Shown here in pieces: positions 47,660 through 56,977 of a stretch of 64,000 nt of DNA. How positions within the stretch are numbered: the stretch's first letter is position 1; each line of letters starts with the position of its first letter. Position numbers and translations under genes: made by a program. This DNA is from Pseudomonadota bacterium (GTDB lineage: Bacteria > Desulfobacterota > Desulfovibrionia > Desulfovibrionales > Desulfovibrionaceae). The notes under the pieces are model-generated. The model saw only the letters and a list, made by a program, of their open reading frames with translations, made no database searches and was not told the DNA's origin. The stretch lies in assembly GCA_018822105.1 (NCBI GenBank), contig JAHJLB010000014.1, positions 186,001-250,000 of the forward strand, written 5' to 3'.

Positions 47660-48445
47660 ATGGACCTCTTCCACTTCGACCCGCGCACGGTCATCAGCTT
47701 CTTCCTCACGCTGTTCCGCATCAGCGTGGTGCTTTTCGTCATGCCCTTTTTCGGCGACAACATCCCAAACGTCATCAAGGCCACCCTGCTTCTGGTGCTC
47801 ACTCTGGCCGTGTGGCCCGCGCTCTCCTTCCCTGCGTCCTACTTTCCGGCGCACCCGGCCAGCCTGGTGGCCATGTTCGCGGGCGAGCTCGTCCTCGGCA
47901 TGGCCCTGGGCATCATCGTGCGCATGCTCATCGCGGCGGTGCAGATCGGCGGCGCCATCATCAATTTCCAGATGGGCTTCTCCATGGTCAACGCCGTGGA
48001 CCCGCTGACCGGCCAGCAGGAGCCCGTGACCACGCACTTCCTCTACATGTGCACCATGCTGACCTTCCTGACCCTCAACGGGCACCTGCACCTCATCCGG
48101 GCCCTGGGCAACAGCTTTGAGATCGTGCCGCCGGGCGGGCTGTTCCTGACGCCGCAGCTCATGACCGAGGTCATGCTCTTCGCCAAGCAGATGTTCATCC
48201 TCGGCGTGCGCATCGCCGCCCCGGTCATCCTGGCCCTGTTCCTGGTGGACCTGGCCCTGGCGCTCATCTCCAAGATGGCCCCGCAGATGAACATCCTGAC
48301 CATGGGCTTCCCGCTCAAGATCATGGTCGGCTTCCTGTTCCTGACCTTCATCATGGAGCTCATGAGCGAGTACGTCACAAGCTTCATCGGGGCCATGGAC
48401 GCCGTGTTCCTGAACATCATGAAGCTCGGCGTGATCCATCCGTAG
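47660..48445 (+). CDS. fliR: Flagellar export apparatus protein FliR
   Basis: The protein has 261 residues and about six membrane helices, with the FliR-type AGELVLGMALGIIVRM segment and MGFSMVNAVDPLTGQQ. FliR is a core component of the type III export gate. It is first of a plus-strand run fliR-flhB-flhA-flhF-flhG-fliA-cheY-fliL. The first ATG follows a TTG and has no strong site. Confidence 0.93.
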   Translation: MDLFHFDPRTVISFFLTLFRISVVLFVMPFFGDNIPNVIKATLLLVLTLAVWPALSFPASYFPAHPASLVAMFAGELVLGMALGIIVRMLIAAVQIGGAIINFQMGFSMVNAVDPLTGQQEPVTTHFLYMCTMLTFLTLNGHLHLIRALGNSFEIVPPGGLFLTPQLMTEVMLFAKQMFILGVRIAAPVILALFLVDLALALISKMAPQMNILTMGFPLKIMVGFLFLTFIMELMSEYVTSFIGAMDAVFLNIMKLGVIHP

Positions 48446-48467
48446 CCGTTGCGAGAGGGTCTAAGGC

Positions 48468-49532
48468 ATGTCCAGGGACGATCCGAGCAAGACAGAAAAA
48501 CCCACCCAAAAGCGCATCAACAAGCAGCGTGAGGAGGGCAGCGTCGCCAAATCGACCGAGGTGAGCACCGTTGTGGTGCTGCTCACCGCGGTCTTGTCCA
48601 TGCGCTATATGGGGGAATTCTACTTCAAGAATTTCAGCGAGATCTTCAGCTGGTTCTTTTCCGAAGGCATCACCCAGCCCCTGAACCAGCAGACCGTGTA
48701 CAACATGTTCGTCTGGTCCATGCTGAAGATGGCCCTGCTGCTTTTGCCCCTCATGTGCCTCATCGCCCTGGCCGCCTACACCAACCTGCGCCTCCAGGTG
48801 GGCAAGCTCTGGGTCTTCAAGTTCCGCTGGGACCGCATCAACCTGAACATCTTCTCCGCCCTGAAACAGCTCATCATCAGCCCCGAGGCCCTGGTGCGGC
48901 TGGCCCGCAGCATCCTCCAGGCCAGCGTGGTGGCCATCGCGCCCTACATCGTCATCCGCCAGGAGATGCAGAACCTCCTGCCCCTGTTCCACCAGAACGT
49001 CATGGGCATCATGACCTACATGCTCATGGTGGCCTACAAGATGGTCTGCTACGCCCTGGTGCCCATGATCCTCATCGCCATCGCCGACCTCTGGTACACC
49101 CGCTGGCGCTACACGGACAACCTCATGATGAGCAAGGAGGAGATCAAGGACGAGCGCAGGCAGGCCGAGGGCGACCCGGAGATCAAGCAGAAGCAGCTGC
49201 GCAAGATGTTCGAGGTCATGGCCAGGCGGCTGCAGAGCACCGTGCCCAAGGCCGACGTCATCATCACCAACCCCACCCACTACGCCGTAGCCCTGCGCTA
49301 CGACCTGACCGAGGCCCCGGCGCCCATGGTCCTGGCCAAGGGCGTGGACCGCATCGCCAAGAAAATCCGCGACATCGCCATAGAAAACGACATCCCCATC
49401 CACGAAAACCCTCCCCTGGCACAGGCTTTGTATAAGCAGGTTGAAATCGGCGAGACCATCCCCGAGGAAATGTATCAGGCTGTGGCCGGAATTTTGTCCA
49501 GACTGGCGAAATTCAAGGGCCGCAGAGGATAA
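48468..49532 (+). CDS. flhB: Flagellar export protein FlhB
   Basis: The protein has 354 residues: four membrane helices, then a cytoplasmic domain with the NPTH autocleavage site near residue 265 (IITNPTHYAVALRY). FlhB switches substrate specificity from hook to filament. The N terminus DDPSKTEKPTQKRINKQREEG is characteristic. It starts 22 nt after fliR. Confidence 0.97.
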   Translation: MSRDDPSKTEKPTQKRINKQREEGSVAKSTEVSTVVVLLTAVLSMRYMGEFYFKNFSEIFSWFFSEGITQPLNQQTVYNMFVWSMLKMALLLLPLMCLIALAAYTNLRLQVGKLWVFKFRWDRINLNIFSALKQLIISPEALVRLARSILQASVVAIAPYIVIRQEMQNLLPLFHQNVMGIMTYMLMVAYKMVCYALVPMILIAIADLWYTRWRYTDNLMMSKEEIKDERRQAEGDPEIKQKQLRKMFEVMARRLQSTVPKADVIITNPTHYAVALRYDLTEAPAPMVLAKGVDRIAKKIRDIAIENDIPIHENPPLAQALYKQVEIGETIPEEMYQAVAGILSRLAKFKGRRG

Positions 49533-49589
49533 CGCCTCATCCCTGAAGATGCTCCCGCCGGTGTCACAACCCGAGGGAGCGTCAACATT

Positions 49590-51698
49590 ATGTCCCAAAG
49601 CGCCAAATTCGCTGCCCTGGACATCGACTACTCAAAATTCGCCAAGCAGGGCGACATCCTCCTGTCCGTCGGCGTCGTGGTCATCCTGATGATGATGCTC
49701 GTGCCCATGCCGACCATCGTGCTGGACCTCATGCTGACCTTCAGCATCTCCATCAGCCTCGTGGTGCTCATCACCAGCATGTTCCTGGAATCCCCAATGG
49801 AGTTCACCATCTTCCCGTCGCTGCTCCTGGTCAGCACCCTGATGCGCCTGTCGCTCAACGTGGCCGCCACCCGCCTGGTGCTCATGCACGGCGACGAGGG
49901 CACCGGGGCAGCGGGCAAGGTCATCCAGAGCTTCGGCGAGTTCGTGGTCGGCGGCAACTACGCCATCGGCATCGTCATCTTCTTCATCCTCTTCACCATC
50001 AACAAGACCGTCATCGTCGCCGGTATGACGCGCATCGCGGAAGTGGCCGCGCGCTTCACCCTTGACTCCATGCCCGGCAAGCAGATGGCCGTTGAGGCGG
50101 ACCTGAACGCCGGGCTCATCGACGAGCCCGAGGCCACCCGGCGCCGCGACAAGATCCGCAAGGAGGCCGACTTCTACGGCGCCATGGACGGTGCGGGCAA
50201 GTTCGTCCAGGGAGACGTCAAGGCCGGGCTCATCATGCTGCTCATCAACGTGGTGGGCGGCTTCTTCATCGGCGTGTTCCAGAAGGGCATGCCCTGGCTG
50301 GAGGCCGCGCGCACCTATACCCTGCTCTCCATCGGCGACGGCCTGGTGGCCACCATCCCCTCCCTGATCATCGCCACGGCCTCGGGCATCATCGTCTCCC
50401 GCGCCGCTGCGGAGGCCAAGATGGGCGAGGAATTCCTCGGCCAGCTGACCTTCCACCACCGCGCCCTCAAGCTGGTCGCCGGCATCCTGCTGGTCTTCGG
50501 CCTGGTGCCCGGCCTGCCCACCCTGCCCTTCATCTTCTTCTCCGGCCTGATCTACTGGATCGCCCGCATCGCCGAGCGCACCCGCCCAGGCCACGAGGCC
50601 AAGGTCAAGGCCGATAAGGATCTGGCCAGCGGCAACGGTCCGAAGCTGGACACCCCGGAGGAGGTGCAGTCCCTGCTGCCCCTCGACCAGCTCGAGCTGG
50701 AAGTGGGCTACGGCCTCATCCCCCTGGTGGACGAGGAGCAGAACGGCAACCTGCTCTCGCGCATCCGCTCCATCCGCCGCCAGTTCGCCCTGGACATGGG
50801 CGTGGTCATCCCCTCCCTGCACCTGCGCGACAACCTCCAGCTCAAGCCCGGGGAATACCGCGTGCTGGTGAAGGGCAACTCCATCGCCTCGGCCGAGATA
50901 CTGATCGACCATTTCCTGGCCATGGACCCCGGCGACGCCAAGCACCGCATCGAAGGCGTGGACACCGTGGAACCGGCCTTCAACCTGCCCGCAGTCTGGA
51001 TCCCCGAGGTCCAGCGCGAGGCCGCCATGCTGGCGGGCTACACCGTAGTCGACCCTTCCACGGTGGTGGCCACGCACCTGACCGAGATCTTCCGGCGCAA
51101 CCTGCACGACTTCCTGGGCCGCCAGGAGGTGCAGGAGCTCCTGACCAACCTGGCCAAGCGCGCGCCCAAGGCCGCAGACAACCTGGTGCCCAACGTCCTG
51201 CCCCTGGGCTCCGTGCAGAAGGTGCTCCAGAACCTGGTGCGCGAGGGGGTGAGCATCCGCGACATGCTGACCATCACCGAGGCGCTGTGCGACTACGGCC
51301 CGACCATCCAGGACACCGGGGTGCTGACGGAGTACGTCCGCGCGCGCATGGGCCGCACCATCATCAAGAGCTACATCGGCAGCGACGGCACCCTGCCCAT
51401 CGTCACCCTGTCCGGCGAAATCGACGAACTTTTGACCAACAGCCTGCGCAACACCGACCAGGGCGGCTATCTGGCCCTGGAGCCGGGCAAGGCCCAGCAG
51501 GTCATCCGGGCCATCTCCAGCGCCCAGGAGAACAGCGCAGGCACCGACGGACAGCCTGTTCTGCTCACCGCGCCGCAGATTCGACCGCATCTGGCCCAAT
51601 TGTTGCTTCGCTTCCTGCCAACCATGCCTGTGGTTTCCCAGGCAGAAATACCGGCAGATATCCGAATCCAATCCCTGGCCACTGTTACCCTGAGCTGA
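49590..51698 (+). CDS. flhA: Flagellar export gate protein FlhA
   Basis: The protein has 702 residues with eight membrane helices in the N-terminal half, the FHIPEP signature (RLSLNVAATRLVL), and a large cytoplasmic domain. FlhA forms the nonameric export ring and the proton-driven gate. It lies 57 nt after flhB and 4 nt before flhF. Confidence 0.97.
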   Translation: MSQSAKFAALDIDYSKFAKQGDILLSVGVVVILMMMLVPMPTIVLDLMLTFSISISLVVLITSMFLESPMEFTIFPSLLLVSTLMRLSLNVAATRLVLMHGDEGTGAAGKVIQSFGEFVVGGNYAIGIVIFFILFTINKTVIVAGMTRIAEVAARFTLDSMPGKQMAVEADLNAGLIDEPEATRRRDKIRKEADFYGAMDGAGKFVQGDVKAGLIMLLINVVGGFFIGVFQKGMPWLEAARTYTLLSIGDGLVATIPSLIIATASGIIVSRAAAEAKMGEEFLGQLTFHHRALKLVAGILLVFGLVPGLPTLPFIFFSGLIYWIARIAERTRPGHEAKVKADKDLASGNGPKLDTPEEVQSLLPLDQLELEVGYGLIPLVDEEQNGNLLSRIRSIRRQFALDMGVVIPSLHLRDNLQLKPGEYRVLVKGNSIASAEILIDHFLAMDPGDAKHRIEGVDTVEPAFNLPAVWIPEVQREAAMLAGYTVVDPSTVVATHLTEIFRRNLHDFLGRQEVQELLTNLAKRAPKAADNLVPNVLPLGSVQKVLQNLVREGVSIRDMLTITEALCDYGPTIQDTGVLTEYVRARMGRTIIKSYIGSDGTLPIVTLSGEIDELLTNSLRNTDQGGYLALEPGKAQQVIRAISSAQENSAGTDGQPVLLTAPQIRPHLAQLLLRFLPTMPVVSQAEIPADIRIQSLATVTLS

Positions 51699-51702
51699 CA
51701 CC

Positions 51703-52800
51703 ATGCACGTAAAAACTTTCAAGGGATCGGACACCCAGACTGCCCTGGCCCTGGTCAAGGCGGAACTGGGCGATGAGGCCATCATCCTGAACACCAAGAC
51801 CGTGCGCGGAGCTAACGGGAAGAGCTGCGAGATCACCGCGGCCATCGACCCCAAGGCCCGGCCAGCCGGCGCAAACGGCTCCGGGACGCCCCGGCGCGAT
51901 GCGGGCGGCTTCATGCCGTCCCAGGACGGAAACCCGGCCGACTGGGCCTGCGAATGGCGGCAGATCAAGGACCACCTGATGGCCCTGGTCAAGCCCCAGA
52001 TGAACATGGACGAGCTCTCGCCCAGGCAGCGCGTGGCCCTGAAGTACTTGGAGCGCGAGGAAGTGGACACCCAGGTCATGCTCAAGGTCTTCCTCGACCT
52101 CAAGGCCCACCCGGAGCGCCCCATCCTCCCGGTGCTGGAGTCCGTGGCGCCCTGCTACGGCTTTGAGTCAAAAAAATGGCTGCAGAAGATCCACGTCTTT
52201 GCCGGGCCGCACGGCGCGGGCAAAAGCTCCTGCCTCATCCGCCTGGCCCTGCGCGAGAAGCAGCTCAAGCCCAAGTCGCGCATCTGCGTCGTGGCCGCGG
52301 ACGAGGGCCAGGGCAAGGGCAGGCTCGTGCTGCGCCACTATGCGGACCTTTCCGGGCTGGCCTTCCGCGAGGCCACCAATGCCGAGGAGATGGAGACGCT
52401 GCTCAAGGAGTCCATGAAGTTCGACATGATCCTGGTGGACCTGCCCGGCCTCACCGGCAAGGCCACCCTGGCCGAGCGCCTGGCGGAACTGGGCCTCATG
52501 GACTGCAAGGACATGGCCGCGCACCTGGTCGTGTCCCCGTACTTCAGCGCCAGCCAGTACACGGAGATCGCCCGGCGCTACTTGTGCCCGCAGCTGAAAA
52601 GTCTCATCTGGACGAAACTGGACGAAGCCTGTACCTTTGGCGCACTGCTCAACATGGCGCGGCTCACCGAGCTTCCGGTTTCGGCCTTGTCCTTCGGCGC
52701 GGGCCTGAAGAACAGCATCATCCCCGCCGCCAGCGACATGTTGTGGCGGCTCATCTTCAAGCACACCCTGCCCGGCTCCCAGGCCGCGCAGCATGCATAA
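51703..52800 (+). CDS. flhF: FlhF-family SRP-type protein with divergent G motifs
   Basis: The protein has 365 residues. The N-terminal B domain (MHVKTFKGSDTQTALALVKAEL) and middle helices are FlhF-like, and TKLDEACTFGALLN matches the G4 region. The P-loop reads GPHGAGKSS (168-176) in place of GPTGVGKTT. The G2 motif DTYR-type is absent (DEGQGKGRLV), and G3 reads DLPGLTG instead of DTAGR. GTP binding may be kept, but hydrolysis looks doubtful. FlhF places flagella at the pole. It is in its usual position between flhA and flhG. Confidence 0.92.
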   Translation: MHVKTFKGSDTQTALALVKAELGDEAIILNTKTVRGANGKSCEITAAIDPKARPAGANGSGTPRRDAGGFMPSQDGNPADWACEWRQIKDHLMALVKPQMNMDELSPRQRVALKYLEREEVDTQVMLKVFLDLKAHPERPILPVLESVAPCYGFESKKWLQKIHVFAGPHGAGKSSCLIRLALREKQLKPKSRICVVAADEGQGKGRLVLRHYADLSGLAFREATNAEEMETLLKESMKFDMILVDLPGLTGKATLAERLAELGLMDCKDMAAHLVVSPYFSASQYTEIARRYLCPQLKSLIWTKLDEACTFGALLNMARLTELPVSALSFGAGLKNSIIPAASDMLWRLIFKHTLPGSQAAQHA

Positions 52801-52813
52801 GGCGAGGAAGGCA

Positions 52814-53641
52814 ATGACGAGCTCTCTCCCCCTGGTCTTCTCGGTCACCTCCGGCAAAGGCGGGGTCGGCAAGACCAACATCTCGGTGAATCTGGCCTGC
52901 GCCCTGAGCAACATGGGCAAGCGCGTGGTCATCCTCGACGCTGACCTGGGCTTGGCCAACGTGGACGTGATCCTGGGCCTGGCGCCCAAGCTCAACCTCT
53001 TCCACCTCTTCGCCGAGGGCATGACCCTCGAGAAGATTCTCTGCGACACGCCGTACGGGTTCCGCATCCTGCCCGCCGCCTCGGGCGTCAGCGACATGGT
53101 CAACCTGACCACGGGCCAGAAGCTGGACCTGCTGGAGGCCATGGACTACCTTGAGGGCGGCATCGACCACCTCATCGTGGACACCGGGGCCGGCATCAAC
53201 GACAATGTGCTCTACTTCAACATCGCGGCCAGCGAACGGCTGGTGGTGCTGACCACCGAGCCCACTTCCCTCACCGACGCCTACGCCCTGATCAAGGTGC
53301 TCAAGCTGCGCCACGGCGTGGACCGCTTCCGCGTGCTGGTGAACATGGCCCCGGACGAGAAGAGCGCCAAGGAAATCTTCACCAAGCTCTACAAGGCCTG
53401 CGACCACTTTTTAAGCGGCGTATCCCTTGATTTTGTGGGCTTCATCCCGCAGGATGCAGCGGTGCGCAAGGCAGTCATCGCCCAGATCCCCTTTATGCAC
53501 TTAAACCCTGATTGCCCCGCCAGCGTGGCCATAGGTCAGGCAGCGGCCAAGATAACAGGTTGGAAAGTCACGGCAAAGGCAGATGGAAACATTAAATTCT
53601 TCTGGAAAAAGCTCCTCTTCCAGGAACAGTCCGTGGCGTGA
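52814..53641 (+). CDS. flhG: FlhG/MinD-like ATPase
   Basis: The protein has 275 residues. It has a deviant Walker A (TSGKGGVGKTN), LDADLGLANVDVILG and VDTGAGINDNV. FlhG limits flagellar number and works with FlhF. I chose the ATG at 52814 with a GAGGAAGG site; an ATG at 52793 overlaps flhF and lacks a site. The end overlaps fliA by 59 nt. Confidence 0.95.
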   Translation: MTSSLPLVFSVTSGKGGVGKTNISVNLACALSNMGKRVVILDADLGLANVDVILGLAPKLNLFHLFAEGMTLEKILCDTPYGFRILPAASGVSDMVNLTTGQKLDLLEAMDYLEGGIDHLIVDTGAGINDNVLYFNIAASERLVVLTTEPTSLTDAYALIKVLKLRHGVDRFRVLVNMAPDEKSAKEIFTKLYKACDHFLSGVSLDFVGFIPQDAAVRKAVIAQIPFMHLNPDCPASVAIGQAAAKITGWKVTAKADGNIKFFWKKLLFQEQSVA

Positions 53642-54374
53642 ACTGGAGTCGGGCAAGATCGCCTGGACGCATTTCCCACCGCGCGACCAGGAACTCATCG
53701 TCCGGCACTACGCCCCGAAGATCCGCATCCTGGCCCTGAGGATGAAGAACAAGCTTCCGCAGAGCGTGGAGCTTGGCGAACTCATCAGCGCCGGGAGCAT
53801 CGGGCTTCTCGACGCCCTGGGCAAATACCGCCCGGAGCTCGGCATCAAGTTCGACACGTATTCGGAGAACCGCATCAAGGGCTCCATGCTCGACGAGTTG
53901 CGCCGCATGGACTGGTTCTCGCGGGGGATGCGTCAGAAGGTGAAGATGCTCGACGAAGCCATGCGCCAGATCGAACATGAAACCGGCTCCTCGGCCACGC
54001 AGGAACAGTTGACCAACAAGACCGGCCTCTCCTCGCGCGAAGTCCAGCAGGGCCTGGAGGCCCTGCAGAACCAGCTGTGCGTCAGCCTCGACGCCTTTCA
54101 GGAGAACTTCGTCGGCAGCCGCGAATCCCTTTCGGAGAACGAGCCGTATCAGTCCACGGCATTCCAGGAAATGGTTGACAAGATTGCAAGCCTCATAGAA
54201 GAATTAACACCTAGAGAGAAACTAGTCATATCGCTCTACTACGGCGAAGAGTTGAACATGAAAGAGACCGCCCAGGTCATGGACATCACGGAAGGGCGCG
54301 TCTCACAGCTCCATTCACAGGCCCTTGCCAAGCTGCGGGACAATTTCCGGCGGCGCTACGAAAACGACGGTTGA
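53583..54374 (+). CDS. fliA: Flagellar sigma factor FliA (sigma-28)
   Basis: The protein has 263 residues. Regions 2 (ISAGSIGLLDALGKYRP, FDTYSENRIKGSMLDELRRMDW), 3 and 4 (LTPREKLVISLYYGEELNMKETAQVMDITEGRVSQLHSQA) are all present. It directs late flagellar gene transcription. The start lies inside the end of flhG (59-nt overlap), with an AAGG site. An anti-sigma factor (FlgM) is not in the window. Confidence 0.96.
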   Translation: METLNSSGKSSSSRNSPWRELESGKIAWTHFPPRDQELIVRHYAPKIRILALRMKNKLPQSVELGELISAGSIGLLDALGKYRPELGIKFDTYSENRIKGSMLDELRRMDWFSRGMRQKVKMLDEAMRQIEHETGSSATQEQLTNKTGLSSREVQQGLEALQNQLCVSLDAFQENFVGSRESLSENEPYQSTAFQEMVDKIASLIEELTPREKLVISLYYGEELNMKETAQVMDITEGRVSQLHSQALAKLRDNFRRRYENDG

Positions 54375-54392
54375 TCCAGGAGGAGAAAGAAT

Positions 54393-54776
54393 ATGCCCGC
54401 GGACAAGAACATGCGCATTCTCATTGTCGACGACTTTTCCACCATGCGCAAGATCATCAAGAACATCCTCCGCCAGCTCGGCTACAACAACGTCACCGAG
54501 GCAGACGATGGCACCACGGCCTGGGAAACCCTGAACCGCGACAACATCGACTTCATCATCTCCGACTGGAACATGCCGCAGATGACCGGCATCGAGCTTC
54601 TGCGCAAGGTGCGCTCCAGCGAGGAGTACGCCGCCACGCCCTTTCTCATGGTCACGGCGGAGGCGCAGCAGGAAAACATCATCGAAGCCGTGCAGGCCAA
54701 GGTCTCCAACTACATCGTGAAGCCGTTCACCCCGGAGACCCTGGGCCAGAAGATCGACAAGATCTTTGTGAGCTAG
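54393..54776 (+). CDS. cheY: Chemotaxis response regulator CheY
   Basis: The protein has 127 residues, a single receiver domain. The acidic pair is D13/D14, the phosphoacceptor D58 (SDWNMP), the switch T88 and K110 (VKPF). CheY-P binds the flagellar motor and changes rotation. It lies 18 nt after fliA with a GGAGGAG site. No histidine kinase is nearby. Confidence 0.96.
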   Translation: MPADKNMRILIVDDFSTMRKIIKNILRQLGYNNVTEADDGTTAWETLNRDNIDFIISDWNMPQMTGIELLRKVRSSEEYAATPFLMVTAEAQQENIIEAVQAKVSNYIVKPFTPETLGQKIDKIFVS

Positions 54777-54804
54777 GCCGAACCCATGAGGGGGGGGCAC
54801 ATCC

Positions 54805-55506
54805 GTGGTTCCAGATCCCACTGAGGGGGCGCAGCCCACAGTTTCGGGAATGCCTGACGGGGACGAAGTCGCCCTTGATACGAGCGAGACCGCGCGCGCA
54901 TCGCAGAAGGTCGACCTTGACCTGGACGACGCGCCCTTCCTCGAGGATGAGGAAGAGGTCAAGCCGGAACCGGTTAAGCCCAAGGAGACCATCAAGCTTG
55001 CTGCGGCCGATGAAGAAATTCCGGCCCCAAAGGACAAGAAGAAACTCATCATCATCGGCGCTGCAGCCCTGGTCCTCGTGCTGGCCCTCGCCCTTGCCGC
55101 AAAATTCCTCTTCTTCAAGGGCAAGTCTGTCCCCCCAGCCGAAAAGCCGCACCAGGCGGCAGTCCAGGACAACAAGACCGAAGCCGCCGCCCCTCTCCCC
55201 CCGGAAGTCCTTGTGCGCCTTGAGCCATTCTGGGTGGAGCAAAAAGGCGAAGGCGACGAGATACGGTTTCTCATAGCGCGCATCCTCCTGAGCACCCACG
55301 ACCAGACAGTGGCCAAGGAGCTCACAGGGCGGCTCTTGCAGGCGCGCAATGCCGTGTTCTACTATCTGAAGAATAAAGATGTGCAGTATTTGACCGATGA
55401 GAAGAATACGGAGAAATTGAAGTCCGAACTGCTGCTCGTCATCAACCAGTACGTCACCGACGGCAAGTTCGAAACCCTCATGTTCGAGGAGTATGTGGTG
55501 AAATAG
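54805..55506 (+). CDS. fliL: FliL-family flagellar basal body protein
   Basis: The protein has 233 residues: an acidic N-terminal cytoplasmic region, one membrane helix (KLIIIGAAALVLVLALALAAKF, near 90-112), then a periplasmic FliL-like domain. FliL supports the stator units. The N-terminal extension of about 85 residues is longer than in typical FliL. A GTG start has a G-rich site. Confidence 0.85.
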   Translation: MVPDPTEGAQPTVSGMPDGDEVALDTSETARASQKVDLDLDDAPFLEDEEEVKPEPVKPKETIKLAAADEEIPAPKDKKKLIIIGAAALVLVLALALAAKFLFFKGKSVPPAEKPHQAAVQDNKTEAAAPLPPEVLVRLEPFWVEQKGEGDEIRFLIARILLSTHDQTVAKELTGRLLQARNAVFYYLKNKDVQYLTDEKNTEKLKSELLLVINQYVTDGKFETLMFEEYVVK

Positions 55507-55507
55507 C

Positions 55508-55840
55508 ATGGCCTCCACGCCGCTGGACCTGCCCATCCTGATCTCGCAGCTGCCGAACATGCAGCAGATCGCGGGAGCGCACCTCGTGCCGCACGAGGCG
55601 CAGCAGGTGCTCTTCGGGCAACTGGTGGCCGAGCATCAGCGCAAGGACCAGCAGACCGTCCAGGACGTTGAGAAGAAGGAAGGCCTGGAAGCTTTGGACC
55701 GTGAAACAGGCGGCAAGAACTCCTCCCCCGGCTTTGCCCGGAAGCGGCGCGCGCCCCTTCCCGAAGCCCTGGCCCAGCCGGACACACAGTCCTCCAACGC
55801 CTCGCCCTGGGCCGGCAACATCATCAACGTGAAGATCTGA
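55508..55840 (+). CDS. Small uncharacterised flagellar-cluster protein
   Basis: The protein has 110 residues. The first half is helical (PILISQLPNMQQIAGAHLVPHEAQQV), the second half is disordered-looking and basic. No motif is recognised. The ATG starts 1 nt after the fliL stop, so it is translationally coupled and probably has a flagellar-related role. Confidence 0.72.
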   Translation: MASTPLDLPILISQLPNMQQIAGAHLVPHEAQQVLFGQLVAEHQRKDQQTVQDVEKKEGLEALDRETGGKNSSPGFARKRRAPLPEALAQPDTQSSNASPWAGNIINVKI

Positions 55841-55872
55841 ACCCGGACTGTCTGCTCCAAGGCCTACGGGCC

Positions 55873-56073
55873 CTACCTCCTTTCCTCCTCTTCCCTTTCC
55901 TCTTCACGGATCTCCTCTGCCGTGGGGAAACGTCCCAGGAACCAGAAATACAGCCACTTCCGCCGCTCCTTGCGCACCAGAGGAGGACCGCCCGAGCGCT
56001 TCATCCGGTCGACGAGCAGCGCCAGGAAGACGCCGAAGGCCAAAACAACCAGGGCGAACAGCCAATTGCTCAT
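55873..56073 (-). CDS. Small membrane protein
   Basis: The protein has 66 residues: one membrane helix (NWLFALVVLAFGVFLALLV), then a basic segment and a Glu/Arg-rich tail (EEIREEEREEEERR). It converges on the flagellar operon. The predicted helix and basic flank suggest it is real, but there is no homology I can state. Confidence 0.5.
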   Translation of the reverse strand: MSNWLFALVVLAFGVFLALLVDRMKRSGGPPLVRKERRKWLYFWFLGRFPTAEEIREEEREEEERR

Positions 56074-56265
56074 CACTCCACCACCATCGCTTTCGCGTTG
56101 TGCAGCCTACGTAGTGCATATCTACCCAGGATGCACGGAAAACGCGAGAGAATACATGGAACCGCGCCCGCGGCATTGCCTCCGCCCCCGGGAATGTGCA
56201 TAATGCCTAAGCGAACACGGCTCTTGGCCTGATCTCCGCCACCTCAACCCGTCAAGGAGGCTTCA

Positions 56266-56826
56266 ATGCCCACCCCCAGCGAATACACCCTGTTCAGCGG
56301 CGGCGCACAGGGCGCCGAGGCCGAGTTCGGCAAACTGGCCGAGTCCATGGGCGTCCAGGAGGTCAATTTCTCCTTCGAAGGCCACAAGATAGAGCGCTCG
56401 CGCGGCCTGCGCATGCTGACCACTGAGGAGCTCATGCGCAAGGATGTGAGCCTGACCTACGTCTCCAAGCTCCTGGACCGCAATTTCAGCAACGCCCCGC
56501 AGATCCGCATGGTCCTGCGCACCATCATGTACCAGGTGGACTCCGGCCTGGAGGTCTTTGTGGTGGGCAGCATCCTGGAGAACGGCACCGTCAACGGCGG
56601 CACCGGCTGGGGCGCGGAGTTCGCCAAGATCTGCAACAAGCCGCTGTTCGTCTTCGACCAGGTGAAGAACGGCTGGTTCACCTGGAGCAAGGGCACCTGG
56701 GAGGCCGTGGCCAGCCCGGTCATCACCAGGCACCACTTCACCGGCACTGGCACCCGCTTCCTTGAGGACAACGGCCGCCGCGCCATCGCCGAGCTCTTCG
56801 TGCGCTCCTTCCAGGCCAAGGCCTAG
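56266..56826 (+). CDS. SLOG/LOG-like nucleotide-binding fold protein
   Basis: The protein has 186 residues. SGGAQGAEAEFGKLAESMG near the N terminus and VNGGTGWGAEFAKICNKPLFVFDQ in the middle resemble SLOG superfamily (LOG, YpsA, TIR-linked) sequences that bind nucleotide-derived ligands; the GG-x-GW-x-x-E pattern corresponds to the LOG GGxGTxxE site with Trp for Thr. The function is not known. GGAGG precedes the ATG and a strong terminator follows. Confidence 0.75.
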   Translation: MPTPSEYTLFSGGAQGAEAEFGKLAESMGVQEVNFSFEGHKIERSRGLRMLTTEELMRKDVSLTYVSKLLDRNFSNAPQIRMVLRTIMYQVDSGLEVFVVGSILENGTVNGGTGWGAEFAKICNKPLFVFDQVKNGWFTWSKGTWEAVASPVITRHHFTGTGTRFLEDNGRRAIAELFVRSFQAKA

Positions 56827-56844
56827 GCGGAGAAAAGACCTTCC

Positions 56845-56886
56845 AGGCGATCCCGGTCCGCATGCCGGCCGGGGTCGCCTTTTTTT
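56845..56886 (+). terminator. Intrinsic terminator of SLOG-like gene
   Basis: AGGCGA...CCCGG pairs with CCGGGG...TCGCCT around a GC-rich loop and is followed by a run of seven T, about 20 nt after the stop. Confidence 0.85.
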
Positions 56887-56977
56887 CGGCGCATTGATTT
56901 TCCGCGCAAAACCGTGCATTCCTCATCAAAAGATTGGCTTCCCGCCCAATTCTCCAGCAAACCACACAGGTGTCCCT

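Noticed and set aside
47602-47660. Sigma-54 site before fliR
   Set aside because: TTGGCAG is present but the nucleotides 10 nt on are GG instead of GC, so the -12 element fails.
49632-52124. 830-codon frame antisense to flhA-flhF
   Set aside because: Same reason: the sense genes have clear families and the antisense translation is repetitive and family-less.
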